Shown here: piece after piece, positions 24,276 to 35,851 of the stretch
Numbering within the stretch: the first letter of the stretch is position 1
Layout of the letters: every line of letters begins with the position of its first letter
NCBI GenBank assembly: GCA_964017045.1
Contig: OZ024797.1
Span: 14,341,562 to 14,405,561 of the forward strand
Reading direction: 5' to 3'
DNA from: Omphiscola glabra
Taxonomy: Eukaryota; Mollusca; Gastropoda; Lymnaeidae
DNA length: 64,000 bases
Notes under the pieces: model-generated
What the model was told of the DNA's origin: nothing
The model's input: only the letters and a program-made list of their open reading frames with translations
The model's database searches: none
Made by a program: the position numbers and the translations under genes

Positions 24276-24478
24276 AGGTGAAATGACATAGACAAAGTTA
24301 GTGTTGTGATATGTGAAATGACATCGAAAAAGCTAGTGTTGTGATATGTGAAATGACATTGACAAAGTTAGTGTTGTGATATGTGAAATGACATTGGCAA
24401 AGTTAGTGTTGTGATATGTGAAATGACATTGGCAAAGTTAGTGTTGTGATATGTGAAATGACATTGACAAAGCAAGTG
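24276..24478. repeat. 35-bp minisatellite abutting the Kazal exon
   Basis: About six units with GTGAAATGACATTGACAAAG and TTAGTGTTGTGATAT. The first unit overlaps the polypyrimidine region of the Kazal exon acceptor, only about 8 bases from the exon. Confidence 0.94.
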
Positions 24479-24910
24479 TTGGAGATTTAAAAAAAATATG
24501 ATAAGAGTGGAAACTCACATTAGTTTTAATTTTATAGTATGTCATGTGTAATTTTCGCAAAAGGCTGCGGATAAAAAAAAACTATATAAAATATTATTGT
24601 TGGGTTTGTAAGACCAAATGAGGTATCAAATGAAAGATAATTGAATGGACTATACGTTTGTAAACTTACTTCTTCAGTTTAACTAAAATAAACTACCACC
24701 AGTGACATCCGAATAGCATTAGTCAAATTGGAACCGGATATGCAGCGCCGCCATTCGCACCCGGGTCCCATTAGACTCAATGCAAAATGTATGCGGGTCT
24801 AATGTGTCCACCAAAAAAAGTTATTTTCACTGATTGGTGTTTAAGAATGCCACCATTCCACAATGTTAAATCTATTGCCAGGTCAGATTTACATTCAATA
24901 TGTACATATG

Positions 24911-24912
<2 letters not shown>
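24479..24912. other. Intron sequence, no gene seen
   Basis: AT-rich, nothing recognised. If the two Kazal-gene exons are joined, this lies in their intron. Confidence 0.35.
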
Positions 24913-24949
<37 letters not shown>

Positions 24950-25052
24950 ATATGCGCGCGTGTGTCTGTGCGCGTGCGCGCGTGTGTCTGTGCGCGTGCG
25001 CGCGTGTGTGTGTGCGAGTGTTTGAGTGTGTGTGTGTGAGTGTGTGTGTTAT
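24913..25052. repeat. (TA)n then (GT)n/GC microsatellite
   Basis: About 16 TA dinucleotides followed by alternating purine-pyrimidine GTGTGCGCGCGTG sequence to about 25050. The second half is a candidate for left-handed DNA (inference). Confidence 0.93.
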
Positions 25053-25207
25053 ACGGCTAAAAATATTGTTGAGTGTGGAGGTATGGTGAACCAAGAAAAA
25101 TAGCTAACGAGAAGTGGTAAGAAGGAGATGGTATATAATAACTGTTATTTTTCTTCAAATTCTTTACATACAACTTTCAGGACGATATAAAGTTGTTGCA
25201 TGCCGTG

Positions 25208-25362
25208 TAAACATACAATTTACCAAAAGGACTCATCATCAATATACAATTCACCAAAGAGATTCATCATTAACATACAATTTACAAAAGGGATTCATCA
25301 TCAACATACAATTTACCAAAGGGATTCATCATCAAAATACAATTTACCAAAGGGATACATCA
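25208..25362. repeat. 31-bp minisatellite, 5 units
   Basis: Units share CATCATCAACATACAATTTA and CCAAAGGGATT. Regular spacing of about 31 bp. Confidence 0.92.
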
Positions 25363-25635
25363 TTTTCAAATCCCGCCAACATTTATAAAAACATAAATAT
25401 TTAAAATGAAATGAAATGTTTAAATTTTTGACGTTTTCATAGCGAAATTTTAGGAAAGACTCTCGCAGGCATGTAGTTGTGCAAGCAAAGCCTGTACGCT
25501 TAAAGGAGTTCGTGAACAAACAAAGAATGTAGTTGGTAGGATAGATTTTTACTTATCATGCAAGACAATTTTGAGCTCAGTGCAACCTCGGCGAGAATGT
25601 GGTCTTCTACTTGGCTTCAAGCAATACTATATATC
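25363..25635. other. Spacer between arrays
   Basis: AT-rich unique sequence with no recognised feature. Confidence 0.35.
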
Positions 25636-26456
25636 CCTTACAAAGGGAGCCCCTATCCATTGTATAGCTAGAGGTTAAAGTGGAATGGGCTCACAGAGGG
25701 AGCCCCTATCGATTGTATTGCTAGAGGTTATAGTGGAATGGGCTCACAAGGGAGCCCCTATCCATTGCATTGCTAGAGGTTATTGGGGAATCATGGGCTC
25801 ACAAGGGAGCCCCTATCCATTGTATTGCTAGAGGTTATTGTGGAATGGGCTCACAAGCGAGCGCCTATCCATTGTATTGCTAGAGGTTATTGTGGAATGG
25901 GCTCACAAGGGAGCCCCTATCCATTGTATTGCTAGAGGTTATTGTGGAATGGGCTCACAAGGGAGCCCCTATCCATTGCATTGCTAGAGGTTATTGTGGA
26001 ATCATGGGCTCACAAGGGAGCCCCTATCCATTGTATTGCTAGAGGTTATTGTGGAATCATGTGCTCACAAGGGAGCCCCTATCCATTGCATTGCTAGAGG
26101 TTATTGTGGAACCATGTGCTCACAAGGGAGCCCCTATCCATTGCATTGCTAGAGGTTATTGTGGAATGGGCTCACAAGCAAGCGCCTATCCATTGCATTG
26201 CTAGAGGTTATTTTGGAATGGGCTCACAAGGGAGCCCCTATCCATTGTATTGCTAGAGGTTATTTTGGAATGGGCTCACAAAGGGAGCCCCTATCCATTG
26301 TATTGCTAGAGGTTATTGTGGAATGGGCTCACAAGGGAGCCCCTATCCATTGTATTGCTAGAGGTTATTGTGGAATGGGCTCACAAAGGGAGCCCCTATC
26401 AATTTTATTGCTAGAGGTTATTGTGGAATGGGCTCACAAAGGGAGCCCCTATCAAT
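25636..26456. repeat. 52-bp hairpin-containing minisatellite, about 16 units
   Basis: Units carry GGGCTCACAAGGGAGCCCC, in which GGGCTC and GAGCCC are self-complementary around a short loop, then CCATTGTATTGCTAGAGG and TTATTGTGGAAT. Some units are 54-57 bp through an extra ATC or G. Every unit could extrude a small hairpin. Confidence 0.95.
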
Positions 26457-26707
26457 CTCTGTCATGGTTCGATTGCTCACACAAGGCAATGGCGGCTAGT
26501 CAGAATCATTTTAAGCAATGACACGCCAACGTCCTGTTTTCCGTGTTTGCGCGTGACGCTCACCAAGCGTGTACGTTTATATTTTAAAAAAATGTGTATA
26601 CATCTCATTTATAAAGCTCAGTGTGACTCTGCTTATTTGATGGTTAGTTTGTAGGTGGGTCGAGCGATCACAAGAAAACAAAACAATGAATCGCAACTAA
26701 ATTTGAC
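26457..26707. other. Spacer between arrays
   Basis: No gene recognised. Short frames only. Confidence 0.35.
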
Positions 26708-27160
26708 GTGGTCATTCATCCCGACCTATACGTGGTCATTCATCCCGACCTATACGTGGTCATTCATCACGACCTATACGTGGTCATTCATCCCGACCTA
26801 TACGTGGTCATTCATCCCGACCTATACGTGGTCGTTCATCCCGACCTATATGTGGTCATTCATCCCGACCTATACGTGGTCATTCATCCCGACCTATACG
26901 TGGTCATTCATCCCGACCTATACGTGGTCATTCATACCGACCTATACGTGGTCATTCATCCCGACCTATACGTGGTAATTCATCCCGACCTATACGTGGT
27001 CATTCATCCCGACCTATACGTGGTCATTCATCCCGACCTATACGTGGTCATTCATCCCGACCTATACGTGGTCATTCATCCCGACCTATACGTGGTCATT
27101 CATCCCGACCTATACGTGGTCATTCATCCCGACCTATACGTGGTCATTTATCCCGACCTA
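26708..27160. repeat. 24-bp minisatellite, about 19 units
   Basis: Unit core ACGTGGTCATTCATCCCGAC. Eight codons long, so two plus frames stay open (107 and 180 codons). Very homogeneous. Confidence 0.96.
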
Positions 27161-27232
27161 GAGTACAGATGGCTCCTAGAAAGTTTGGCCCCAATCCCAA
27201 TATCGGAAAAGCTGTATTTACAAAAAAAAATC

Positions 27233-27362
27233 GTAAAATGTATAGGGTAAAGAGTAAAATGTAGAGGGTGAACAGTGAAATGTACAGGGTAAACAGTAAA
27301 ATGTACAGGGTAAAGAGTAAAATGTAGATGGTAAAGAGTAAAATGTAGAGGGTATAGAGTAC
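27233..27362. repeat. 21-bp minisatellite, about 6 units
   Basis: Units alternate GTAGAGGGTAAAGAGTAAAAT and GTACAGGGTAAACAGTAAAAT. Confidence 0.9.
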
Positions 27363-28190
27363 AAAACATATTATTTTCATATGACCCCATGATTTCACAA
27401 TGAAGTGTTCGGCGCCCTTTTGTCCGGCGCACGGTTTGTTTATGTTTGTATTTGGAATTAAACCCCCCCCCCAAATAAAAAAATATTTTGTATAAATCCT
27501 TTATAAAGGCAAATATCGAGCTATGGGAGTTGCGGCTGCAAATTTGATACAACATGTATACAAGTAACGCACTTTAAAAAGATCCCAATTAGTGCCCCCC
27601 CCCCACACACTTTTTTCCCAAAGCTCGCATCCACACATTTGTTCACACCACTGAACGATATAAATATTCTAATGACCCATCCACTATAAGCCGCAGATTT
27701 ATTTCAAAAACAATTTTAGATGAAAAAAAACCCGATAATTTCACGCACAAAACGCGCTGGTGATATTTAAAAAAAAAGAATGCCATTTAGCGTAGTTATA
27801 GGGAATTTTATTGTATCTGGCCTTTAAAGAAAGGAAAAAACGTATATTGGAGGGTTGCGGGTGGGGCTGAAAATATGAAAGAATGTGTTGTCTATGTGCC
27901 AAGTTTCAGCTCGATAGCCTGACTGGACGTGGGTTAATTAGCCGTCCGATTATTTTGCCATGAGGCCAGTCAGTCAGGCAAAGTTTGGGATTTGGCCCCA
28001 AATCAGCCTGTGGTAAAACTACGTCACTGAATGGGTGGGTGGGTGCATTGTATTAATATAGCAGTGCCTCACAGCACCATTTGTTTCAACATAATAGTTT
28101 TTTCCTACCATTGTATATTACATTATGTCTATGTTGTTAGTTCATGATAAGCTTCTTCAATACCAAACAGAGTCGGTCTCTGTCAAAATG
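27363..28190. other. Intergenic or intronic, TE-like fragments
   Basis: The 27890-28020 stretch (GCCAAGTTTCAGCTCGAT, then TACGTCACTGA) has the style of DNA-transposon ends. No pair of termini could be fixed. C runs near 27463 and 27596. Confidence 0.35.
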
Positions 28191-28191
28191 T

Positions 28192-28465
28192 ATCATTGAC
28201 ATCAGCTAACGACACCATGGTGTTACTGACATCACATAATGACACCGTGGTGCTACTGACATCACATAATGACACCGTAGTGTTACTGACATCAGCTAAC
28301 GACACCGTGGTGTTACTGACATCACATAAGGACACCGTAGTGTTACTGACATCACATAATGACACCGTAGTGATACTGACATCACATAAGGACACCGTAG
28401 TGTAACTGACATCACATAATGAAACCGTAGTGTTACTGACATCACATCATGACGACGTATTGTTA
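28192..28465. repeat. 30-bp minisatellite, 9 units
   Basis: Units contain GACATCACATAATGACACCG and TAGTGTTACT. Period of ten codons, open on both strands. Confidence 0.95.
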
Positions 28466-28828
28466 CTGCGAAAAGCGTCGGAAGACACTTTTCACAGCAA
28501 AAAAATAAAGTGTCACTTATTCAAAATATAAACGGTATTTTTTTAATTAGTTGTATGTCTTAAATTAAAAAAAATATATATTTTAATAAGATCCCAAACG
28601 TTCGCTCATGAATCTTATAATAATATAATATTTGCATACTTGATAAAGGTGACATTTTATCCGATTATGGGTTCCTCCAGCAATTGATAGATGATGCAAC
28701 ATACATAGTTATTACACTTCCTTAGCCAGATGGAAATACTGAATTTTTAAAACAAATCCCTTTCAGTGCCATTTTTTTTTTCTTTTATGATCAATATACC
28801 AAAATTCAATAAATGAATGGATCTCGAC
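28466..28828. other. Spacer, AT-rich
   Basis: No feature recognised before the SPIN-like element. Confidence 0.35.
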
Positions 28829-29022
28829 CAGCGGTTCTCAACCTTTCTAATGCCGCGACCCTTTAATACAGTTGCTCGTGTTGTGGCGACCCAGCCACAA
28901 AATTATTTACGTGCTAATTCATAACTGTTGAGTATACGTGTTTTCCGATGGTCTTAAGCGAACCTTAGCAAAGGGTCGTTGAACCCCCAAAGGGGTCGTG
29001 ACCCACAGGTTGAGAGCCGCTG
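28829..29022 (+). mobile_element. SPIN-like hAT MITE, copy 1
   Basis: Begins CAGCGGTTCTCAACCT and ends AGGTTGAGAGCCGCTG, giving terminal inverted repeats of about 16 bp. Flanked by ATCTCGAC and ATCTAGAC, an 8-bp target duplication with one mismatch. The subterminal sequence (TGCCGCGACCCTTTAATACA at the left, GGGGTCGTGACCCACAGG at the right) matches what is known of the SPIN (Space Invader) hAT family, which is spread across distant animals. Non-autonomous: about 190 bp, no transposase. Confidence 0.85.
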
Positions 29023-29265
29023 ATCTAGACCAAACATGCTACACCTGTTATGTGGAAAATTTTGAGAATTTGAACTCATAATCTTCGCCACGTTCGTATA
29101 TATTGAAAATTAGGTTTTTTTAAACATACTTTTTAAATGGGACGACTTTTAAATTTTAACTTGATTATTTTTCTGATGAACTATTGAGGTTCTCTATCAA
29201 AGTGACAATTGAAACCTCCGTGGCACTTAAAACTTAATTGGGAACCATAATCTAGAGGTATGACA

Positions 29266-29418
29266 CAGAGGCGTAACTGGGTTTTTAACGCCCTTGGCTA
29301 ATTTATTTTTTTAAAAATAAAAAATTTTAAGTTAGAGATTTAGCGGCGCCCTTTTGAACTGGCGCAGGCCGGCGCCTTTGGCAACTGCCCCAATGCCAAG
29401 CCGTTGTTACGTCAGCTG
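29266..29418. mobile_element. hAT-type MITE with perfect 8-bp duplication
   Basis: Flanked on both sides by GTATGACA. Ends CAGAGGCGTAAC and GTTACGTCAGCTG are imperfect inverted repeats. Non-coding, 153 bp. It is a different family from the SPIN-like copies. Confidence 0.75.
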
Positions 29419-29426
29419 GTATGACA

Positions 29427-31167
29427 TTTTGTTTTAGATGTTTTAGTTTTGAAATAACGATAACATAAAATAGTCATTTTTTATACCAGATTTTAAAACA
29501 AATATATTTATCTTTAAATTTTAATTAAGTATTTTCCAGCAAGTTCTACATTGTTCCCCGTAGACATAAAGATTGTGAAAATGTAAGTGGAATCTAAAGT
29601 TTTATCGGCATTTCTGTTTTATTAATTTCTATAATTTACTTGGAATTTGCTGGGTATCAGTGTTAGATTTTGTTTACAGTTTCTTGAAGTTTCTACCGTA
29701 CTGTAAAACGTCCAATTTTTATAAGGGTTTTCAGTTTATATAAATGCCCTTTTTAAGTTCTAATTTTTCTATACGTCTCTATGATTTTTCCTGTTAAGAA
29801 ATCGGATTTAAAGATATTTTTGAAGCGTCTAGAAATTTCCAAATGAGTGTCAAATGTTCTACATGGTATTTTCCTTATAACAGCTAAAGATATACTAGAA
29901 TACTTATAAAAGCTTAAAGCCTCAACATAAATTGTTGCACCCGGGACAAACTATTTTAACGGGACAATTCTAAAAATAAAGTTTGTTTGTTTTCAAACCT
30001 AAAATACTCACTGCAGTAAAATAGTTCATACTAATTTATTTTGGCCGTAGGGGCCTCCAGTTATAAAAATTTTAAAGGTACCATATTTCCGAATGATTTC
30101 TATAGTTCATTTTCTTAGGGCACATTTTAGAAGGGGTATCCTAATTTTTAAAAATTATTCAACAGCCATAGCTCTTGCCTTGCGGAATATCATTTTTTTA
30201 ATAAGTCATATTTTAAACGTTAGATTTGAATTAATATCATGGTTTTTGGCTGTGGCCAACTTGAGTTATAACGAAAACGACAATGGTCCCAAATTCAATG
30301 TTGACAAGATGTGTTAGAAAAAAAATCAGGCTTTTTTTTTTTTATAGGTGAGCAATATTAAATTTTAACTGGTACTTTAACGACTACATTTTTGACGGGC
30401 CTTACATTTACGTGTGCGCTGAGCACGATTTTAGCAGTTGTTATTTTTTTAAAAACTATAAACCTCAGCAACGGCGGGTAAATTTGCTAGTTGATAACAA
30501 TTTTTATTTAAAGATATCTATTTCATACAAACATGAACTTTACGAATGAGCAACGAAATACTCCCAAGAAACAGATGGTCCACACTTGCTTGTTTAAGGG
30601 AAGGGATGGAATATCATATCATGGGGTCTTTGCGTGAGACTAACATATGCCAACCATATTGTAATTTGGAAAAAATTTCGGGAGGGGTTCTCAAACCTTT
30701 TATGGCGCATTTTGTTATTTTAAAAAGTATTGAAATATTATCCCATTACACAGGTTGACAGATTGTGTGCTTTGGTGTGTCTAAGCCAGGACATGACATA
30801 CACAAATATAATCCCAGAGATAACATAACAAAATAAACTATCAAAGCAAAGCAGTTCATTAGCCCTCTTCCACCTCAGATTGGAACTTTAGCAATTTTTA
30901 GGTAATGAAAACTTCCTCTGCTTTGACGTGGCTGACAACATTAAGATTAAAGGATAAGAGAGTACGTATAGTAAAAGCAGTAAGTTACTGGCAGCTTGTA
31001 CACAGTAAGTTACTGTTTTTGAGGGGTACTTTTACGATAGATTATTAAGAGTGTACATAGAGGAGAGCACGAAGATGGATTCTCGTAAAAGGTTAGACAT
31101 TGAAGGAGATGACATTCCAACAACTCTTTAGACACCTCTCTAGTGCAGTGCTTTGCAAGTGTTCTTA
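29427..31167. other. AT-rich intergenic or intronic stretch
   Basis: No gene recognised. Several TTATAAAAATT-type words and a T run near 30335. Frames near 30.1 and 30.5 kb are short and without domains. Confidence 0.35.
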
Positions 31168-31350
31168 TGGTGTCGACACGCGTTTTAGACATAGTCATCG
31201 TTTTGTCGACACACGTTTTAGACATAGTCATCGTTTTGTCGACACACGTTTTAGACATAGTCATCGTTTTGTCGACACACGTGTTAGACATAGTCATCGT
31301 TTTGTCGATACAGTTCTTAGACACACATCATTTTTTGACACACATTTTAT
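31168..31350. repeat. 33-bp minisatellite, about 5 units
   Basis: Units with GTCGACACACGTTTTAGACA and TAGTCATCGTTTT. Eleven codons, so the overlapping frames are repeat translations. Confidence 0.93.
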
Positions 31351-31559
31351 GCAACAACATTTGTCGACACACTTTGTTATTTTCTCATTTTTCTGGCATG
31401 ATGGTGTTGATTTTATTCCAATCATCAAATATGTCAGTAATATCAAGATATTCAAAATTCTACACAAAGATCTATAGATCACAAAATTCATTTTGCTTAT
31501 TCCCCCAAACTCAAAGATTGTTTTTCTCCATGTACGCATTTTTTCACTCAATCTGTATA
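31351..31559. other. Spacer between arrays
   Basis: No feature recognised. Confidence 0.3.
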
Positions 31560-32103
31560 CGCGACAAACATACGACCTTATCACACGACAAGCACTCGAC
31601 TTTATCACACGACAAGAACTCGACTTCATCACACGACAAGCACCTGACCTCATCACACGACAAGCACCCGACCTCATCACACGACAAGCACTCGACCTCA
31701 TCACACGATAAGCACCCGACCGCATCACACGACAAGCATCTAACCTCATCACACGACAAGCATTCGACCTCGTCACACGACAAGCACCTGACCTCATCAC
31801 ACGAAAAGCATTCGACCTCATCACACGACAAGCACTCGACTCATCACACGACAAGCACCCGACCTCATCACACGACAAGCGCCCGACCTCGTCACACGAC
31901 AAGCACCCGACCTCGTCACACGACAAGCACCCGATTTCGTCACACGACAAGCGCCCGACCTCGTCACACGACAAGCACCCGACCTCGTCACACGACAAGC
32001 GCCCGACCTCGTCACACGACAAGCGCCCGACCTCGTCACACGACAAGCACCCGACCTCGTCACACAACAAGCACCCGACCTCGTCACACGACAAGCACCC
32101 ACC
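31560..32103. repeat. 24-bp minisatellite, about 22 units
   Basis: Unit core CCTCGTCACACGACAAGCAC. The left half has CATCACACG, the right half CGTCACACG, suggesting two expansion phases. Eight-codon period explains frames of 266 and 351 codons. Confidence 0.95.
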
Positions 32104-34244
32104 ATCGACAGAGCTTAAGAATTTCTGTGTGTAAAATCAGCTTCACAAAAAAAATTGTTGGACCCCATTTATTCACTTATAAAGACTATATGATGTAGAT
32201 TTAAAAATGTATGATTAAATATACTTTACCATTAATTTGCATCCCTTTATCACTCTTTTCTAAATTTAAGTTCAACGGTTTTTAAGTGCAAACAAAAAAA
32301 AAAAAAGTTGTGAACATGTTATGGCTTATTTTTGGACACATAGTTTGGAAAACACTGCTAAGGTGCAAAGCTGTACAAACGATAAGATCATGTCCTACCG
32401 GTTTCTGTTGGTGCCCTTGCCCAATGTGATTCTCCATAAAAACATCTTTCACAGGTTTCGGAGCTCCGACCACGTTTCTAGCGAAATATCTCCATCTTTT
32501 CAAATGCCACTATCTGGTCTTGGAGATGGACGGAGGCCTATTACCCCCCCCCCCCCCAACCCCCCTCACCTCTAAATAATACATTTGAATGACTGAACAA
32601 CCGCTTGATTTGACGAAATTTTAAGTGTTATTGCTGTACCTTTCATTTGACATAGTTTTACCATGATTAGTTAGTATAACGTTGGACTCAATTTCCCCTT
32701 GTCCCCATGACCCTTCTCCTCATGTCCCCTTCTTTCCCTGCCGCTTCTCCCCATTCCCCCTTCTCCCATCTCCCCATTCCCCCTTCTCCCATCCCCCATC
32801 TCCCCATTCCCCCATCTCCCCATTCTCCCCATGCCGGATTTCAGTTATTAATGAACACAAGGAACTTTTGTGTGTGTGTGTTTTCCCAATAAGGCTGAAA
32901 CAGACAACACAAATGACCTAACGTTTTAAGCATGTTAACTTGGGAGAGTTTGTAAGGGGAAGTTACCGAACACCGCCCCGACGTCACAATGGAGCGGGAG
33001 AAGATCGTAAGAATAATTGTTTCTTTAACTCCAGAACCTCGTTAAACCAAAGACTGAAGCGCGGCCTATCTACTCGATGGAATCTCCGCCCTCGTGTTGT
33101 GTCTCGCGGAGAGGAGAAAATAAACTGTGTTTATTTGAACACTAGACAACTCGACCCAGGGGCCGACCCCCAGCCAATGCTATGTGCATGGCTGTTTGCG
33201 CAAAGGTCAAACAGTGCACCCGCAATATCTTTCTTTTCGTTCCGTCATACTTATGTTTTTTATCAAATTTATTTATTCCTTTCTTTCTTAAAATCGTACT
33301 ATCATTGTTTCCTTCTTTTGCTCTCTGTTTATTTCATCATTACATATATCACTCCTTGGTATTCCTTTTCTTTGGAAAGAGAGAAAGTGAGAAGAAAGCG
33401 AGAGGACATTGGAAGGCCCCAGGGAGGGATATAATAAGGAAGAGAAAGACAGTTACAAAGAAAGAGTTGGTGGGAGTGGAGAGGAGAGTGATAGGTGAAA
33501 AAGTTGGGACGAGGGGTAGGGTAGGGTTAAGAGGATACAGAAGATGAGACAGAGGAAGAGAAGAGAAAAATAATAGTTAATATGAAAGAGAGTGGAGAGA
33601 CGGTGGAAGCGGATAGAGATCAGGAAAGTATTGAGTAATTGGTTAGGATTGGGAGGTGAGAGACGGAGGAATAGTGGTATATAGAAAGATAGGTGAGAGG
33701 AGGTGAGAGAGAGAAATGTAAGAAATATAAGGAGAAAAAAAAGGAGTGCAGAGAGAAAGAGAGGGAGGCTGAGAGAAATAACTACGAGTTACTCAATGTG
33801 GTCGACAGACTCGGAAAAACCTGGCAAGTAATGGAAAGCGCCTGGAGGCCAACGTGTTTCTTCTGGTACATCCCATGCCCCCAGACAGACATTCACAATT
33901 GTTGCCTGTTCACACGTGTACATTCCTGGTGAGCGAAAAATCTGTTTTCGTGATCGTATTACTCTACTGGGATATTGGCGATTCGCACTGGATACATCTT
34001 TATCTCCCGTGTCAGAAGAAACAAAACGGTTTGTTTAGAGAGTATATCTGTCACTGCGTTGATTGGAACTTTTACACAGGGATCTGGATTTCTCCAATAC
34101 ACTAAGGTGTAGGGCAAGAGGGAGGAGTGGGGGTTGTTGCAGCCTGCCTCCTGGAGGAAGTCACACCTGACACGACGTCAAAGCTGCCAAGGGAAGTAGT
34201 GTTTAAGAATGACATCACCTCTGAAGGAAGATACAGCGTTATTC
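32104..34244. other. Intergenic or intronic, with C-rich and GA-rich tracts
   Basis: Pyrimidine tract CCCCATTCCCCCTTCTCC at 32740-32830 and a GA-rich tract over about 33375-33780, both strand-asymmetric. A C run lies at 32546-32556. The 164- and 121-codon frames over the GA tract are low complexity. No gene recognised. Confidence 0.35.
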
Positions 34245-34500
34245 TTTTAAATATGTGAATCAGCCAAGGACGGCCAACCCTTAAGAATTGTTTTTCTCCA
34301 TTTGTATCAATTAAGGACGGCCAACCCTTCACCTTCAGATATTTTTTTTCCCATGTGTATCAATTAAGGACGGCCAATCCTTCAGAGTTGTTGCTTTTTT
34401 TCAGAGTTATAAGTTACAGCCCCCAGGTCTGGTCCCATGTAAGGTGACCAGAATTATAAGGTATAGCCCCCAGGCCTGGTCCCATGTAAGGTGACCAGAA
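34245..34500. repeat. Short direct repeats, two kinds
   Basis: About three copies around GTATCAATTAAGGACGGCCA, then two copies of CAGGTCTGGTCCCATGTAAG-type sequence at 34421-34500. Confidence 0.8.
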
Positions 34501-35099
34501 GAAACAGTTATTAAAAACAAGATCCGCAAGGGGCATTATAACGATAACAGTAGCGTCTTGGGTTGGTCACCGTGACCCACGTTACTGTATCGTAACTCTT
34601 TACTTTTTTCAATGGTGTCCCGTTGTCTTTGGGTTGTGATGGCGGGCCCTGGGGGTGGGGGCGATGCTTGAAATGTATAACAGTTACGGCTCGTATTCGT
34701 CTAAGTATGTGCAGAATTAAAAAGTCTCCATTGAAGAGATTCTTTTCGAGAATATCCAGTGTTAGAGAATGCAAAATGCAGGAATGCGCCAATTAGTTAA
34801 ACATGGAATGTAACGTATTGGTTTACGAAAATGTGCATAGCCTTGAATCAACGAAATTATCATACTTTTGGGACGTGACGTTGTACAAACACTTTTATAT
34901 GATATTTTTATGGACTCAACTTAATTGTCCAAATACCAACAGGCAGTTATAGAATCTTCTGCGTCGCTTCAAGTACCAAAGTCTTGTTAACATATTTATT
35001 CTAATTCGCTATCCATACGAAAAACAGTGAAGTCTATACAGAAACTATTGTTGATATGCTCAATAGATAACAGGCCTGATCTATATGTGACGTTAGACA
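34501..35099. other. Intergenic or intronic, no gene seen
   Basis: Unique sequence with no recognised coding frame. Confidence 0.35.
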
Positions 35100-35682
35100 T
35101 ACGATCGCATCAACACCATGGTGACATGACATCATATTGATATGCGATCACATTGAGATTGCACTGATATACATCAAAATGACATTACATTAACATAAGA
35201 TCACGCTGACATCACGTTATCATTCGATCACTTTGAAATAAGGTCACATTGATATAAGATCACGTTGAAAGGAGATTACAATGAAAAGAAGATCACGTTG
35301 AAAGAAGATTACATTGAAATAAGATCACATTGAAAGAAGATAACTTTGAAATAAGATCACATTGAAAGAAGATAACTTTGACATAAGATCACATTGAAAG
35401 AAGATAACTTTGACATAAGATCACATTGAAAGAAGATTACATTGCAACAAGATCACATTGAAAGAATAGTAAATTGAAATAAGATCTCATTGAAAGAAGA
35501 TTACATTGAAATAAGTTCATATTGATTTAAGATCACATTGACGAAAGATCACATTGGTATAACTAGTAAAAGATCACATTGGTAATAGATCACATTGACA
35601 AAAGATCACATTGACAAAATATCACATTGACAAAAGATCACATTGACAAAAGATCACATTGACAAAATATCACATTGACATA
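35100..35682. repeat. About 15-bp degenerate minisatellite abutting an exon
   Basis: Units around AAGATCACATTGAAA and AAGATCACATTGACA, irregular at the left and more regular at the right. The last unit ends one base before the splice donor of the exon at 35684-35851, and the donor GTATGTCAATGTGAT is itself partly repeat unit on the minus strand. Confidence 0.92.
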
Positions 35683-35683
35683 C

Positions 35684-35851
35684 CTTGCCGTCGAACTGAG
35701 CTAGTTCCACACCGGAGCAATCCGAGGACCACCACACCAGGACCACGCAGGACGCAAAGACCAGCTTGCGGAGGATGACGTAGGAATGTAGAGCACGAGA
35801 CAGTTCCGAGTCGGACGGTTTGAGCGTCATTATCATCTGCGTCCTACCCAT
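35684..35851 (-). CDS. Signal-peptide-like first coding exon, possible Kazal gene
   Basis: Minus-strand frame from ATG at 35851: MGRTQMIMTLKPSDSELSR, then ILRKLVFASCVVLVWWSS, then GVELAQFDGK, followed by a consensus donor GTATGT. The hydrophobic stretch at about residues 26-43 fits a signal peptide or signal anchor with a longish N-terminal region. An upstream in-frame GTG is not a usual start in animals, so the ATG was chosen. It ends in phase 0, as required by the Kazal exon at 24094-24268, the next minus-strand exon recognised, about 11.4 kb away. The joined product would be a secreted protein with a Kazal domain right after the signal segment. Joining is inference. Confidence 0.55.

Noticed and set aside
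31143..32198. 351-codon plus and 266-codon minus ORFs
   Set aside because: They span the 33-bp and 24-bp arrays and change frame character at array limits.
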